This document shows, in pieces, positions 33,933 to 43,200 of a stretch of 64,000 nucleotides of DNA. Numbering within the stretch: the stretch's first letter is position 1; the number at the start of each line of letters is the position of its first letter. This DNA comes from Moheibacter sp035515075. Its GTDB lineage: Bacteria; Bacteroidota; Bacteroidia; Flavobacteriales; Weeksellaceae. The stretch is taken from contig DATJBZ010000009.1 of the NCBI GenBank assembly GCA_035515075.1, forward strand, positions 83,532 to 147,531, read 5' to 3'. The notes beneath the pieces were generated by a model. That model was not told the DNA's origin. It made no database searches and saw nothing but the letters and a program-made list of their open reading frames with translations. The position numbers and the translations under genes are program-made.

Positions 33933-34934
33933 ATGAGAAATTTGCATTTGTTGTTGCCGCTAGCGATTGTATTGGTTTCTTGCCAACAGAAAAACGGGGA
34001 AGAAGCGGCGCTGGAAATAGTAGCAGATGAAGTTGAGCAAAGTTCAACTGAAACGGTGGCTCAAGAAATCGAAGCGGTTGCTTTGGACTGGGAGAAAATA
34101 CCTTATTCCCATGCGGACATTGGCGTTTTTCCATATTTTACTTTGCCAGAGGGTTTAACCACAAGAAACAGAATTTTTGACAAAAAATATGATGTTTGTT
34201 TTTTTCCAATCAACGGAACCATGACGCCTTTTGAGGGAAGATTGTACAAAGTAGATGTCGTGGGTGAAGAGGATTTTTCCAAAAGATATTTTGAAAAAAG
34301 CATGGAAGATTATTTGCTGTCAATTGGTGCTGTCAAAATATTTGAAGGAGAGATCAGCAGTGACGAATATTACCGTTTTTCTCCACAAGATTACAATATG
34401 GGAAATGCAGGCGGCATTGGTTATGTGGGTGAAAATATTCATTTCTATGCTTTGCGTTCCAAAGAACAAGGAAATATTTACATTCAATTTACTTCCGACA
34501 ATGCAGCTGGGAAATTGAATGTGTTGCTTGAAGAAGCTTTTGTACAAACGATGACCAAAGTATTGGCGGATGAGATTGTGAGTGATTTGTCGGCCAAAGG
34601 AAAGTCGATCTTACACATCAATTTTGAAGTGGATCAATCGGCGATTGCTTCCGATGGAAAAGAGGTTGTGCGTCAAATTGCAAAAGCGCTTCAGCAAGAT
34701 CCTTCGTTGCATGTTTCGATTGAAGGACACACGGACAGCGATGGTGATTTGTCCCACAACAAAAAATTGTCCAATGATCGGGCGTACGCTGTGATGCGTT
34801 TTTTGGTTTCAGAAGGCATCGAGCAGTCCAGGTTGACGGCCAAAGGATTTGGATCTGAAAAACCGATGTTGCCCAATGATTCGGAAAGCAACAAAGCCAA
34901 AAACCGCAGGGTGGAATTGGTGAAAGTCAAATAG
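33933..34934 (+). CDS. OmpA-family lipoprotein
   Basis: 333 aa from MRNLHLLLPLAIVLVSC (lipobox LVSC). About 180 residues of unknown fold include IGVFPYFTLPEGL and FFPINGTMTPFEGRLY. The C-terminal peptidoglycan-binding OmpA domain follows, with INFEVDQSAIASDG, SIEGHTDSDGDLSHNKKLSNDRA and GSEKPMLPNDSESNKAKNRRVEL. It probably tethers the outer membrane to peptidoglycan. Second gene of a two-gene operon ending at a strong terminator. Confidence 0.9.
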   Translation: MRNLHLLLPLAIVLVSCQQKNGEEAALEIVADEVEQSSTETVAQEIEAVALDWEKIPYSHADIGVFPYFTLPEGLTTRNRIFDKKYDVCFFPINGTMTPFEGRLYKVDVVGEEDFSKRYFEKSMEDYLLSIGAVKIFEGEISSDEYYRFSPQDYNMGNAGGIGYVGENIHFYALRSKEQGNIYIQFTSDNAAGKLNVLLEEAFVQTMTKVLADEIVSDLSAKGKSILHINFEVDQSAIASDGKEVVRQIAKALQQDPSLHVSIEGHTDSDGDLSHNKKLSNDRAYAVMRFLVSEGIEQSRLTAKGFGSEKPMLPNDSESNKAKNRRVELVKVK

Positions 34935-34943
34935 TTTAGTGTC

Positions 34944-34978
34944 AACTGCTTCTGTTTTTTTTAGAAGCAGTTTTTTTT
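34944..34978 (+). terminator. Terminator of the OmpA-like gene
   Basis: A 10-bp perfect stem (AACTGCTTCT / AGAAGCAGTT) is followed by a run of Ts that reaches the stop codon of the converging pyrD gene. Confidence 0.9.
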
Positions 34979-36002
34979 ATTTTTCTGATTGCTTCAGTAT
35001 GGCTTGGTTGATTTTTTTGACAAAGCCAGGTCCTTCATAAATGAATCCTGTATAAATTTGAATCAAATCTGCCCCTGCAGCCAGTTTGTCCAAGGCATCT
35101 TGGGGCGAATGAATGCCGCCGACACCGATGATGGAAAAAGACTTTTCGCTTTTTTCGGCCAGAAACCGAATGATTTCAGTGGATCTTTTGGTCAATGGTT
35201 TGCCACTCAAGCCGCCTGTTTCCGTTTGGTTTTCTGAGTGCAAATTGTCTCTTAAAATGGTGGTGTTGGTCGCGATGACGCCTGCAATTTTGGTGGATTG
35301 AACGATGTCGATGATGTCGAGCAATTGTTCGTTGGTCAAATCAGGCGAGATTTTCAATAAAATCGGTTTGTTTTTTGGTTTTGCCGCATTTTTATTTTGC
35401 AAAGCTTGCAACAAATTCATCAAAGGCGTTTTGTCTTGCAATTCCCTCAAATTGGGCGTATTGGGACTGCTGACATTGACCACGAAATAATCCACCACGT
35501 CATACAAAGCATCAAAACAAGTTTCATAATCTTGAACCGCTTTTTCATTGGGTGTGATTTTGTTTTTGCCAATGTTGCCACCGATTAAAACTGAATTGTT
35601 TTTTTTCAAACGGCGAACCGCAGCTTCCACGCCATCGTTGTTGAAACCCATGCGGTTGATGATGCCTTGGTCTTCCACCAAACGAAACAAACGTTTTTTG
35701 GGATTGCCATTTTGTGCTTTTGGTGTCAAAGTGCCGATTTCTATGAACCCAAATCCAAGTGAAGCCAATTCTTGGTACAATTTGGCATCTTTGTCAAATC
35801 CAGCGGCCAATCCCACAGGATTTTTAAATTTCAATCCAAAAACTTCTCTTTCCAATCGCGGGTCTTCGATGCAGTAAGATTTTTTGAGCATTTGAGGAAT
35901 CCCTGGCAGTCGGTGGGATAATTTCAATAAGGAAAAAGTAAAATGATGGACTTTTTCTGGATCAAATTGAAAAAACAAAGGACGAAGAAAGGATTTGTAC
36001 AT
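34977..36002 (-). CDS. pyrD: Dihydroorotate dehydrogenase (quinone), class 2
   Basis: FMN enzyme of pyrimidine synthesis that passes electrons to quinone. 341 aa from ATG 36002 (MYKSFLRPLFFQFDPEKVHH), which includes the membrane-associating N-terminal helices of class 2. FMN and substrate motifs: NPVGLAAGFDKDA, IEIGTLTPKAQNGNPKKRLFR, the catalytic Ser region VNVSSPNTPNLRELQ, and IGVGGIHSPQDALDKLAAGA. The frame continues 10 codons upstream across the promoter, so that part is not coding. Confidence 0.95.
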   Translation of the reverse strand: MYKSFLRPLFFQFDPEKVHHFTFSLLKLSHRLPGIPQMLKKSYCIEDPRLEREVFGLKFKNPVGLAAGFDKDAKLYQELASLGFGFIEIGTLTPKAQNGNPKKRLFRLVEDQGIINRMGFNNDGVEAAVRRLKKNNSVLIGGNIGKNKITPNEKAVQDYETCFDALYDVVDYFVVNVSSPNTPNLRELQDKTPLMNLLQALQNKNAAKPKNKPILLKISPDLTNEQLLDIIDIVQSTKIAGVIATNTTILRDNLHSENQTETGGLSGKPLTKRSTEIIRFLAEKSEKSFSIIGVGGIHSPQDALDKLAAGADLIQIYTGFIYEGPGFVKKINQAILKQSEK

Positions 36003-36019
36003 AACCAATAGCTCTTCGG

Positions 36020-36027
36020 CAAAATTA
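36020..36027 (-). promoter_or_regulatory. -7 element (TAATTTTG) of pyrD
   Basis: Exact TAnnTTTG, 17 nt before the chosen ATG. Confidence 0.7.
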
Positions 36028-36035
36028 AACAAAAT

Positions 36036-36072
36036 AAAAATCCTGCCAAGCGATTTTCCTGACAGGATTTTT
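36036..36072 (-). terminator. Terminator of the SDR gene
   Basis: A 10-bp stem (AAAAATCCTG / CAGGATTTTT) has a T-rich tail on the minus strand. It separates the SDR gene from the pyrD promoter. Confidence 0.85.
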
Positions 36073-36091
36073 CAATCTGATGCTATGGTGT

Positions 36092-36832
36092 TTATTTGGC
36101 CAAATAACCGCCATCAATTGGATAATAAGCGCCAGTGGCAAAAGAAGATTTGTCCGAAGCCAGCCACAAAACCAATTCAGCCACTTCATTCGGCTCGCCC
36201 AATCTTTGGAAAGCATGTTGTGACGCCAAGAAATTGATCGCTTGTTCGTCCATTGCATTGTCCACCAAAGGGGTTTTGATGAATGCTGGGCCAACGGCAT
36301 TGATGCGGACATTTTCGGTGCCATATTCCCAAGCAGAAGATTTGGTCAAACCAATCACGCCGTGTTTTGCGGCAGAATAAGCAGAAGAATTGGCAAAGCC
36401 AACATCGCCTAAAATGGATGCCATGTTGATGATGCTTCCGCCCACTTTTTTGATTTCAGGAATTTGAAAGTGCATCCCATAAAAAACGCCATTCAAATTG
36501 ATGTCGATGACTTTTTTCCAACCTTCTATCGATAAATCTGCTACTTTGTTGGCTTCTCCGCCAATTCCAGCATTGTTGACCGCGATGTGCAAGGCGCCAA
36601 ATTTCTCTACCGTTTTCTCAACCATCATCTGATTGGCTTCAACAGAAGAAGCGTCTGCTTGGATGAACAAGCAGTTTTCGCCTAATTTTTTGGCCAATTC
36701 AGTGCCCAATTGTTCGTTCAAGTCAGTGATGACAACTTTTGCGCCTTCTTCAATAAACAATTCTGCACATGCTTTTCCGATGCCTGAAGCACCACCAGTA
36801 ATCAAAGCTACTTTTCCTTCGAGTGTTTTCAT
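36092..36832 (-). CDS. Short-chain dehydrogenase/reductase (SDR)
   Basis: 246 aa from MKTLEGKVALITGGASGIG. Classical SDR: TGGASGIGKA nucleotide loop with ITDLNEQ after beta2 (Asp favours NAD), NNAG (VNNAGIGGE), catalytic Ser in IINMASILGD and YSAAK. The C-terminal IDGGYLAK is typical. Single gene; the substrate cannot be told from the sequence. Confidence 0.92.
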   Translation of the reverse strand: MKTLEGKVALITGGASGIGKACAELFIEEGAKVVITDLNEQLGTELAKKLGENCLFIQADASSVEANQMMVEKTVEKFGALHIAVNNAGIGGEANKVADLSIEGWKKVIDINLNGVFYGMHFQIPEIKKVGGSIINMASILGDVGFANSSAYSAAKHGVIGLTKSSAWEYGTENVRINAVGPAFIKTPLVDNAMDEQAINFLASQHAFQRLGEPNEVAELVLWLASDKSSFATGAYYPIDGGYLAK

Positions 36833-36957
36833 TTTTATATTGATTTTAGAATAATTCATTCGCTTTTTTGATAGAGGAAAGTTAATGAAAGTTTTGCAGA
36901 CAAAAGATGATGCAAATCATTGCGTGAAAAAGCTGACAGCGTTTCAGCATAAATTCA

Positions 36958-36965
36958 TAGTTTTG
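36958..36965 (+). promoter_or_regulatory. -7 element (TAGTTTTG) of the RsmB-like gene, leaderless geometry
   Basis: Exact TAnnTTTG with CGGA (4 nt) before the ATG at 36970. Confidence 0.7.
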
Positions 36966-36969
36966 CGGA

Positions 36970-38181
36970 ATGAAAGTTCTTCCATATAAAAATTTATTCA
37001 TCGGCATTACCGACGCTTTGAACAACATATTTTTCAACCAAAAATATGCGAGCCATGAAATTGAAAAAGTCTTGAAATCCAATCGTCAATGGGGTAGCAA
37101 GGACCGCGCATTCATTGCGGAAACTGTGTATGATACCATTCGTTGGAAAAGAATGATCGAGGCATCGATGGGACGTACCTTGAGTCCAGAATCCATTTGG
37201 GAATTTGTGGGCACTTGGTTTGTATTGGAAGGACAAGAATTGCCCAAGTGGGAAGAATTCAAAAAGCTCAACAAGAAAAATATCTTGAAAAGAAACCATG
37301 CAGCTACTGAAAATAATTTCCCAGTTAGTCAGTCGATTCCAGATTGGATGGATGAATTGGGGAGCAAAGAATTGGGCGATGCTGTTTGGCGAAATGAAGT
37401 AGAAACGATGAACAAAACGGCTTCTATCGTCCTTCGAACCAATCGCTTGAAAGGGAAACGGACTGAATTGCAAAAGAAATTGAAAAAGGAAGGCATAGAA
37501 ACTGAAGCTTTGGCCAATTATCCAGATGCTTTGGTTTTGGTAGAAAGAGCCAATGTGTTTAGAACCGAAGCTTTCAAAGAAGGATTGTTTGAAGTGCAAG
37601 ATGCAGGCTCTCAGTTGATCGCTGATTATTTGAGTGTAATGCCTGGAATGCGTGTGGTAGATGCTTGCGCTGGAGCCGGTGGGAAAACTCTGCACTTGGC
37701 GGCTTTGATGGAAAACAAAGGACAAATTTATGCGATGGATATCCACGAATGGAAATTGCAAGAACTGAAAAAACGCGCCAAAAGAAATGGTGTTCAAAAT
37801 ATACAAACCAAATTGATCGATTCGACCAAAACCATCAAGCGTTTGGAGAATTCTGTCGATCGATTGTTGTTGGACGCACCCTGCAGTGGTTTGGGGGTTT
37901 TGAGAAGAAATCCGGATGCCAAGTGGAAATTGTCTGCGGAATTCATTGAGAACATCAAAAAAGAACAGGAAAATATTTTGAACAGCTATTCGAAAATGGT
38001 CAAAGGTGGTGGTGCCATGGTTTATGCGACATGTTCGATTTTGCCAAGTGAGAACCAAGAGCAAGTTCAAAAATTCTTGAAAGCCCATCCAGAATTTACC
38101 TTAAAAAGAGAAAAGCAATTGTTGCCTTCTCAAAGTGGTTTTGATGGATTTTATATGGCGTATTTGGAAAAAGATGTTTAA
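36970..38181 (+). CDS. RsmB/NOP-family rRNA (cytosine-C5) methyltransferase
   Basis: 403 aa. An N-terminal NusB-like helical region (SHEIEKVLKSNRQWGSKDRAF) is followed by a Rossmann methyltransferase with SAM loop DACAGAGGKTLHLAALM, the PC motif LLDAPCSGLGVLRRNPDAKW and the TC motif MVYATCSILPSENQ, giving the two Cys of RsmB-type m5C enzymes. The likely substrate is a 16S rRNA cytosine. Single gene. Confidence 0.92.
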   Translation: MKVLPYKNLFIGITDALNNIFFNQKYASHEIEKVLKSNRQWGSKDRAFIAETVYDTIRWKRMIEASMGRTLSPESIWEFVGTWFVLEGQELPKWEEFKKLNKKNILKRNHAATENNFPVSQSIPDWMDELGSKELGDAVWRNEVETMNKTASIVLRTNRLKGKRTELQKKLKKEGIETEALANYPDALVLVERANVFRTEAFKEGLFEVQDAGSQLIADYLSVMPGMRVVDACAGAGGKTLHLAALMENKGQIYAMDIHEWKLQELKKRAKRNGVQNIQTKLIDSTKTIKRLENSVDRLLLDAPCSGLGVLRRNPDAKWKLSAEFIENIKKEQENILNSYSKMVKGGGAMVYATCSILPSENQEQVQKFLKAHPEFTLKREKQLLPSQSGFDGFYMAYLEKDV

Positions 38182-38263
38182 TTTTACTTCAAAGTTTTCA
38201 AGTTCATGCAGTTTCTGACCAGACATTGTTCAATATTTTTTTCACCCAAAATTCAATGAGCCT

Positions 38264-38782
38264 ATGCAAGATGTGGATACATTGTTTTTGGAAGTGAGCA
38301 AGGCCATAGATGAGCAGAATTTGGCGGAGGCGAAAACTTTGTTGGAGGAAATTCTGACCATCGATCCCGCGTATGGTCGTGCGCACAATCATTTGGGGTG
38401 GATTTATGAAACCAAAATCAAAGACTTTGAACGCGCAAAAATGCATTATGAATTTGCTTTGAAATTCTGCCAAGACACCTATCCAGTGGTTTATCTCAAT
38501 TATGGTTATTTGTTGTTGGAACATGGGCAATTGGATGCTGCGGAGAAAATCATTGCCAAAGGACTGACCGTTCAAGGCGTGGACCGATCGACTTTGTACT
38601 ACCAAAAAGGAAAAGTGGCGGAACAGCGGATGCAGTTGAACCGGGCGTTGGACTATTACCAACAAGCGTATCGAATGAATGTCAGCAAAGATTTGGAATC
38701 CCTGTTGAGCATTGAGATCAATCGGGTCAAATCCAAATTGAGTTTTTGGGAAAAAATGAAAATCAAACTGGGGATTTTCTAA
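38264..38782 (+). CDS. Tetratricopeptide-repeat protein
   Basis: 172 aa, no signal peptide. Four TPR-like helix pairs are visible: AEAKTLLEEILTIDPAYGRAH, FERAKMHYEFALKFC, LDAAEKIIAKGL and LNRALDYYQQAYRMN. A basic C-terminus (WEKMKIKLGIF) follows. Probably a cytoplasmic scaffold; partner unknown. The 82-bp upstream gap contains no clear TAnnTTTG. Confidence 0.85.
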   Translation: MQDVDTLFLEVSKAIDEQNLAEAKTLLEEILTIDPAYGRAHNHLGWIYETKIKDFERAKMHYEFALKFCQDTYPVVYLNYGYLLLEHGQLDAAEKIIAKGLTVQGVDRSTLYYQKGKVAEQRMQLNRALDYYQQAYRMNVSKDLESLLSIEINRVKSKLSFWEKMKIKLGIF

Positions 38783-38800
38783 AGATAAGCTTTGAAAGAC

Positions 38801-38830
38801 TTGACCTGATTTGAATTATCCTTAACTTTA
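38801..38830 (+). promoter_or_regulatory. Promoter of the homogentisate dioxygenase gene
   Basis: TTG (38801-38803) and TAACTTTA (38823-38830, one mismatch) are 19 bp apart, a standard -33/-7 spacing, and 22 nt precede the ATG. Confidence 0.6.
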
Positions 38831-38852
38831 TCAACATTAAATTATACCTATC

Positions 38853-40010
38853 ATGAGATACCATAAAATAGGGAAAATCCCTTCAAAAAGACACGTTGTA
38901 TTCAAAGATGATCAAGGCAAATACTTGTACGAGCAATTGTTTGGAACAGAGGGTTTCAGCGGCGTTTCTTCTTTGCTTTACCACATTCACCGTCCGACAC
39001 AGATTGTCAAAGTAGGAGAAGCGATTGATGTTTCGCCAGTGGCAGCGATCGATAAAAATATAGAACCGCGTTTGGTTAAAGGATTTGATGTTCAGCCAAC
39101 CGATGATTTTTTAGAAGCCAAAACCGATATGTTTTTCAACAACGATTTGGTGGTGGGTGTAGCAGCGCCCAAAAAATCGATGACCGATTACTTTTACAAG
39201 AACGGCCACTGTGACGAAATGATCTTTGTGCACAAAGGGAAAGGTGTTTTGAAAACTTTTTTGGGGGACATCGCTTTTGGATATGGGGATTATTTGATCA
39301 TTCCGAGAGGGACGATTTACCAATTTGAATTTGAATCTGAAGACAACCGTTTGTTGTACTTGGAGTCCTTTTCTCCGATAGAAACGCCAAGACGTTACCG
39401 CAACCATTATGGACAATTGTTGGAGCATTCGCCTTTTTGTGAACGCGACATGAGATTGCCAGAATACCGCGAGCCGATTGACGAAAAAGGAGAATTTGTC
39501 GTGAAAGTAAAAAAACAAGGAAAAATTTATCCGATCACTTATGCTACTCATCCTTTTGATGTGGTGGGTTGGGATGGTTTTTTCTATCCTTATGCTTTTT
39601 CGATCCATGATTTTGAGCCCATTACTGGACGCATCCATCAACCGCCACCAGTGCACCAGAATTTTGAAGGAAACAATTATGTGGTTTGTTCATTTGTGCC
39701 GAGATTGTATGATTACCATCCCGATGCAGTGCCGGCGCCGTACAATCATTCCAACATCGATTCGGAAGAGATTTTGTACTATGTCGATGGCGATTTCATG
39801 AGCAGAAACCACATTGAAAAAGGGTATTTCACCTTGCATCCAGGTGGCGTGGTCCATGGGCCTCATCCCGGTGCGATGGAAAGAAGTGTGGGGCAAAAGT
39901 CTACCGAAGAATTGGCGGTGATGATTGATCCATTTCATCCTGTGAAATTGACCCAAGCGGCAGCGGATTTGCAAGACGCTTCCTATTTGAAAAGCTGGTT
40001 GGAACCATAA
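38853..40010 (+). CDS. hmgA: Homogentisate 1,2-dioxygenase
   Basis: Fe(II) ring-cleaving enzyme of tyrosine and phenylalanine breakdown. 385 aa of cupin fold; recognisable blocks are FGTEGFSGVSSLLYHIHRPT, KNGHCDEMIFVHKGKGVL, VVGWDGFFYPYAFSIHDFEP and the iron-site end PYNHSNIDSEEILYYVDGDF with HPGGVVHGPHPG. The usual neighbours (4-hydroxyphenylpyruvate dioxygenase, fumarylacetoacetase) are not in the window, so the pathway must be dispersed. Confidence 0.9.
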   Translation: MRYHKIGKIPSKRHVVFKDDQGKYLYEQLFGTEGFSGVSSLLYHIHRPTQIVKVGEAIDVSPVAAIDKNIEPRLVKGFDVQPTDDFLEAKTDMFFNNDLVVGVAAPKKSMTDYFYKNGHCDEMIFVHKGKGVLKTFLGDIAFGYGDYLIIPRGTIYQFEFESEDNRLLYLESFSPIETPRRYRNHYGQLLEHSPFCERDMRLPEYREPIDEKGEFVVKVKKQGKIYPITYATHPFDVVGWDGFFYPYAFSIHDFEPITGRIHQPPPVHQNFEGNNYVVCSFVPRLYDYHPDAVPAPYNHSNIDSEEILYYVDGDFMSRNHIEKGYFTLHPGGVVHGPHPGAMERSVGQKSTEELAVMIDPFHPVKLTQAAADLQDASYLKSWLEP

Positions 40011-40042
40011 TTTAGCATGATTTCATTGCATAAAATAGACAG

Positions 40043-40070
40043 AGCGCTTGGTAACAGGCGCTTTTTTTTG
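40043..40070 (+). terminator. Terminator of hmgA
   Basis: An 8-bp stem with one G-T pair (AGCGCTTG / CAGGCGCT) and a 4-nt loop, followed by eight Ts. Confidence 0.88.
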
Positions 40071-40149
40071 TTTTTAAATGAACAGTTGTTGTGTTCTCTC
40101 ATAAAACAATGAGATATTGGATTGAATTCATTTAGGTCGTTCAAATTCA

Positions 40150-40178
40150 TTGAAATTAGAAATAAATAACTATTTTCG
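40150..40178 (+). promoter_or_regulatory. Possible promoter of the giant T9SS substrate gene
   Basis: TTG (40150-40152), 18 bp, then TATTTTCG (40171-40178, one mismatch to TAnnTTTG). It would give a leader of about 40 nt. Confidence 0.5.
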
Positions 40179-40224
40179 TCTGAATTAAACACGAGAAAAT
40201 TAAATTAACACACAGCACATTCAC

Positions 40225-43200
40225 ATGAGATTTTCATATATTTTATTTTTCGCCATCTTTACCAGTGCATTGACTTTGGGTCAATCGATCCAAGTCAATC
40301 CCGCTGCAAGTCCAGAAAGTAGCATGGATGCGTTTACTTTAACCAAAGACGTTTTGATTTCCGGTGGAGGTTGTTCAGAAATTTCTAATTTTAGTTACAA
40401 AGAGAACAATGCTCAAAAATATCCTTCAGCCAATCGAAGTTGGGGGTATTTTACGAAAGGCAACTCAGCTTTTCCTTTTGAGGATGGAATTGTTTTAACG
40501 ACAGGCTATGCCAAGAGAACAGAAGGGCCGAGTGCAGGAAATACATCCGATACTGGAAGTGGTTGGACAGGAGATCCAGATGCCAATGTTTTGGCAGGAA
40601 ATCGACCAACATTTAATGTCACAGTGTTTGAATTTGATTTTGTTCCTTACAATGACGAGATTTCATTCAATTATATTTTTGCATCGCATGAGTATCCAGA
40701 TTTTGCATGTCAAGCTTTTAACGATGTATTTGGTTTCATCATCAGTGGACCAGGCATTACCGCAGATCCAGGTTTGACAGGGAAGAATATTGCGCTTTTA
40801 CCCAATGGGGATCCAGTGACCATTAATAATGTAAATAACAAAGGTTGCGGAGATGCTACTTATTATGTAGCAGGACCTTTTCCGTATATTCGACATGGAG
40901 GTAGGACGACTGTATTAACGGCTTCGTCTCCTGTAGTCGCTGGTCAGACTTATCATATCAAATTGTTGATTGCTGATACTGTTGATACTCAGTACGACTC
41001 CGCTGTTTTTTTAGAAGCCGGTTCTTTTGATTTGGGATCGAATTTGATGGACATTGATGGCAATGTTTTGGGCGTTGAAGAATTGGTTTGTGGTGTGGAG
41101 GAATTTCTTTTGCATGCGAATGTTTTGGTGGCGAATCCAACCTATCAGTGGTCTTACAATGGCGTGGAAATTCCAGGCGCTACAGACAGTGAATACATAG
41201 CAACGCAAACAGGGAAATATTCAGTACACATCCAATCAGCAGATTGTGAGTCAGAAGCTGAAGTGCTTTTGATTTTTAGTGATACGCCCGAAGTTCATCC
41301 CTTTGAGGTCTCGGTCTGTGGATTAGGAGGAAGTTATGAATTTGATTTATCGGATTATGAAAGTGACATATCCATCTCTCCAGACATTCATTTTACTTAT
41401 TATACGACAGCAGAAGGTGCAAACAATGAAACGCTCGCCGACTTGATTCCGAACTTTCAAAATTACACCGTTCCAGCAGGAACAACGGTGGTTTATGTAA
41501 GGGTACAAAATGAAAAAGGTTGTTTTGATGTGGCGGAATTGACGTTGATCGTGATTGATCAGCCAATTACGCAAGCAGTGATTTATCCCATTTGTGATGT
41601 CGGCAATGATGGGGAAGAAATATTTGATTTGGAAAGCCAACGAGCGGAATTGGTCATTGGCAATTTCCAAGATTTTATTTTCGAATTTTATACGGATGCT
41701 GCCTTGACGGATTTGATTCTCAATCCAGAAGCGTACACCAATCTCAGCAACCCACAAGTGATCTATGTGAAAATTTATTCAATCAATGATCCTCAAGCAA
41801 CTTGTCATGTGGTCGAAACTTTGACGCTTCAACTGAATGAGATGCCTGTGGTACAGGATTTCGAGGATTTGCGCTGTGCGATTGGTGGAAGTTATACTTT
41901 TGATTTAACGGATTATGACCAAGAGATTTCGACCACAGCCAATAGTACATTTGCATATTATACTACACAAAATGGTGCGGAAAATGAGGTGCCAGCGGAT
42001 TTGATTCCGAACTTTCAAAATTACACCGTTCCAGCAGGAACAACGGTGGTTTATGTAAGGGTGGAAACGGACCAAGGTTGTTTTGAAGTTGCAGCATTGA
42101 CGTTGATCGTGATTGAAGAAGCGGATACACAAGCAGTGATTTATCCCATTTGTGATATCGACAATGATGGGGAAGAAATATTTGATTTGGAAAGCCAACG
42201 GGCGGAATTGGTCATTGGCAATTTCCAAGATTTTATTTTCGAATTTTATACCGATGCTGCCTTGACGGATTTGATTCCCAATCCAGAAGCGTACACCAAT
42301 CTCAGCAATCCACAAGTGATCTATGTGAAAATTTATTCGATCAATGATCCTCAAGCAACTTGTCATGTGGTAGAAACTTTGACGCTGCAACTGAATGAGA
42401 TGCCTGTGGTGCAGGATTTCGAGGATTTGCGCTGTGCGATTGGCGGAAATTATACCTTTGATTTAACGGATTATGACCAAGAAATTTCGACCACAGCCAA
42501 TAGTACATTTACGTATTATACGACACAAAATGGTGCGGAAAATGAGGTGCCAGCGGATTTAATTCCGAATTTTCAAAATTACACCGTTCCAGCAGGAACA
42601 ACGGTGGTTTATATAAGGGTGGAAACGGACCAAGGTTGTTTTGAAGTTGCAGCATTGACGTTGATCGTGATTGAAGAAGCGGATACACAAGCAGTAATTT
42701 ATCCCATTTGTGATATCGACAATGATGGGGAAGAAATATTTGATTTGGAAAGCCAACGGGCGGAATTGGTCATTGGCAATTTCCAAGATTTTATTTTCGA
42801 ATTTTATACGGATGCTGCCTTGACGGATTTGATTCCCAATCCAGAAGCGTACACCAATCTCAGCAATCCACAAGTGATTTATGTGAAAATTTATTCAGTA
42901 TTGGATCCTCAAGCAACTTGTCATGTGGTAGAAACTTTGACGCTTTATGTAGAAGAATTTCCTTTGTTGCAAGATGACACCATTGAAATTTGTGATGATT
43001 TGAATGAAGGAAGCAAAAGAATTGATTTAAGAGACAACAACATTGTGCTTACGCCAGGTTTTGATTTGGACATTCGTTATTATTTAGGCGTTGGCGGACC
43101 AGAAATTTTGAATCCAGAAGATTTTGAAATCACAGATCCAATCACCGAAATTCACGTGGTGGTAACCAAATTGAATCCTTTGCATTTGGCTTGTGAGGAA

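Noticed and set aside
36994..38088. 364-codon ORF antisense to the RsmB-like gene
   Set aside because: It is fully opposite a gene with clear catalytic motifs; its His/Phe/Gln-rich composition is what the reverse strand of Lys/Glu/Leu-rich coding DNA produces.
38204..38665. 153-codon minus-strand ORF over the TPR protein gene
   Set aside because: Antisense to a protein with regular TPR helices; no motif of its own.
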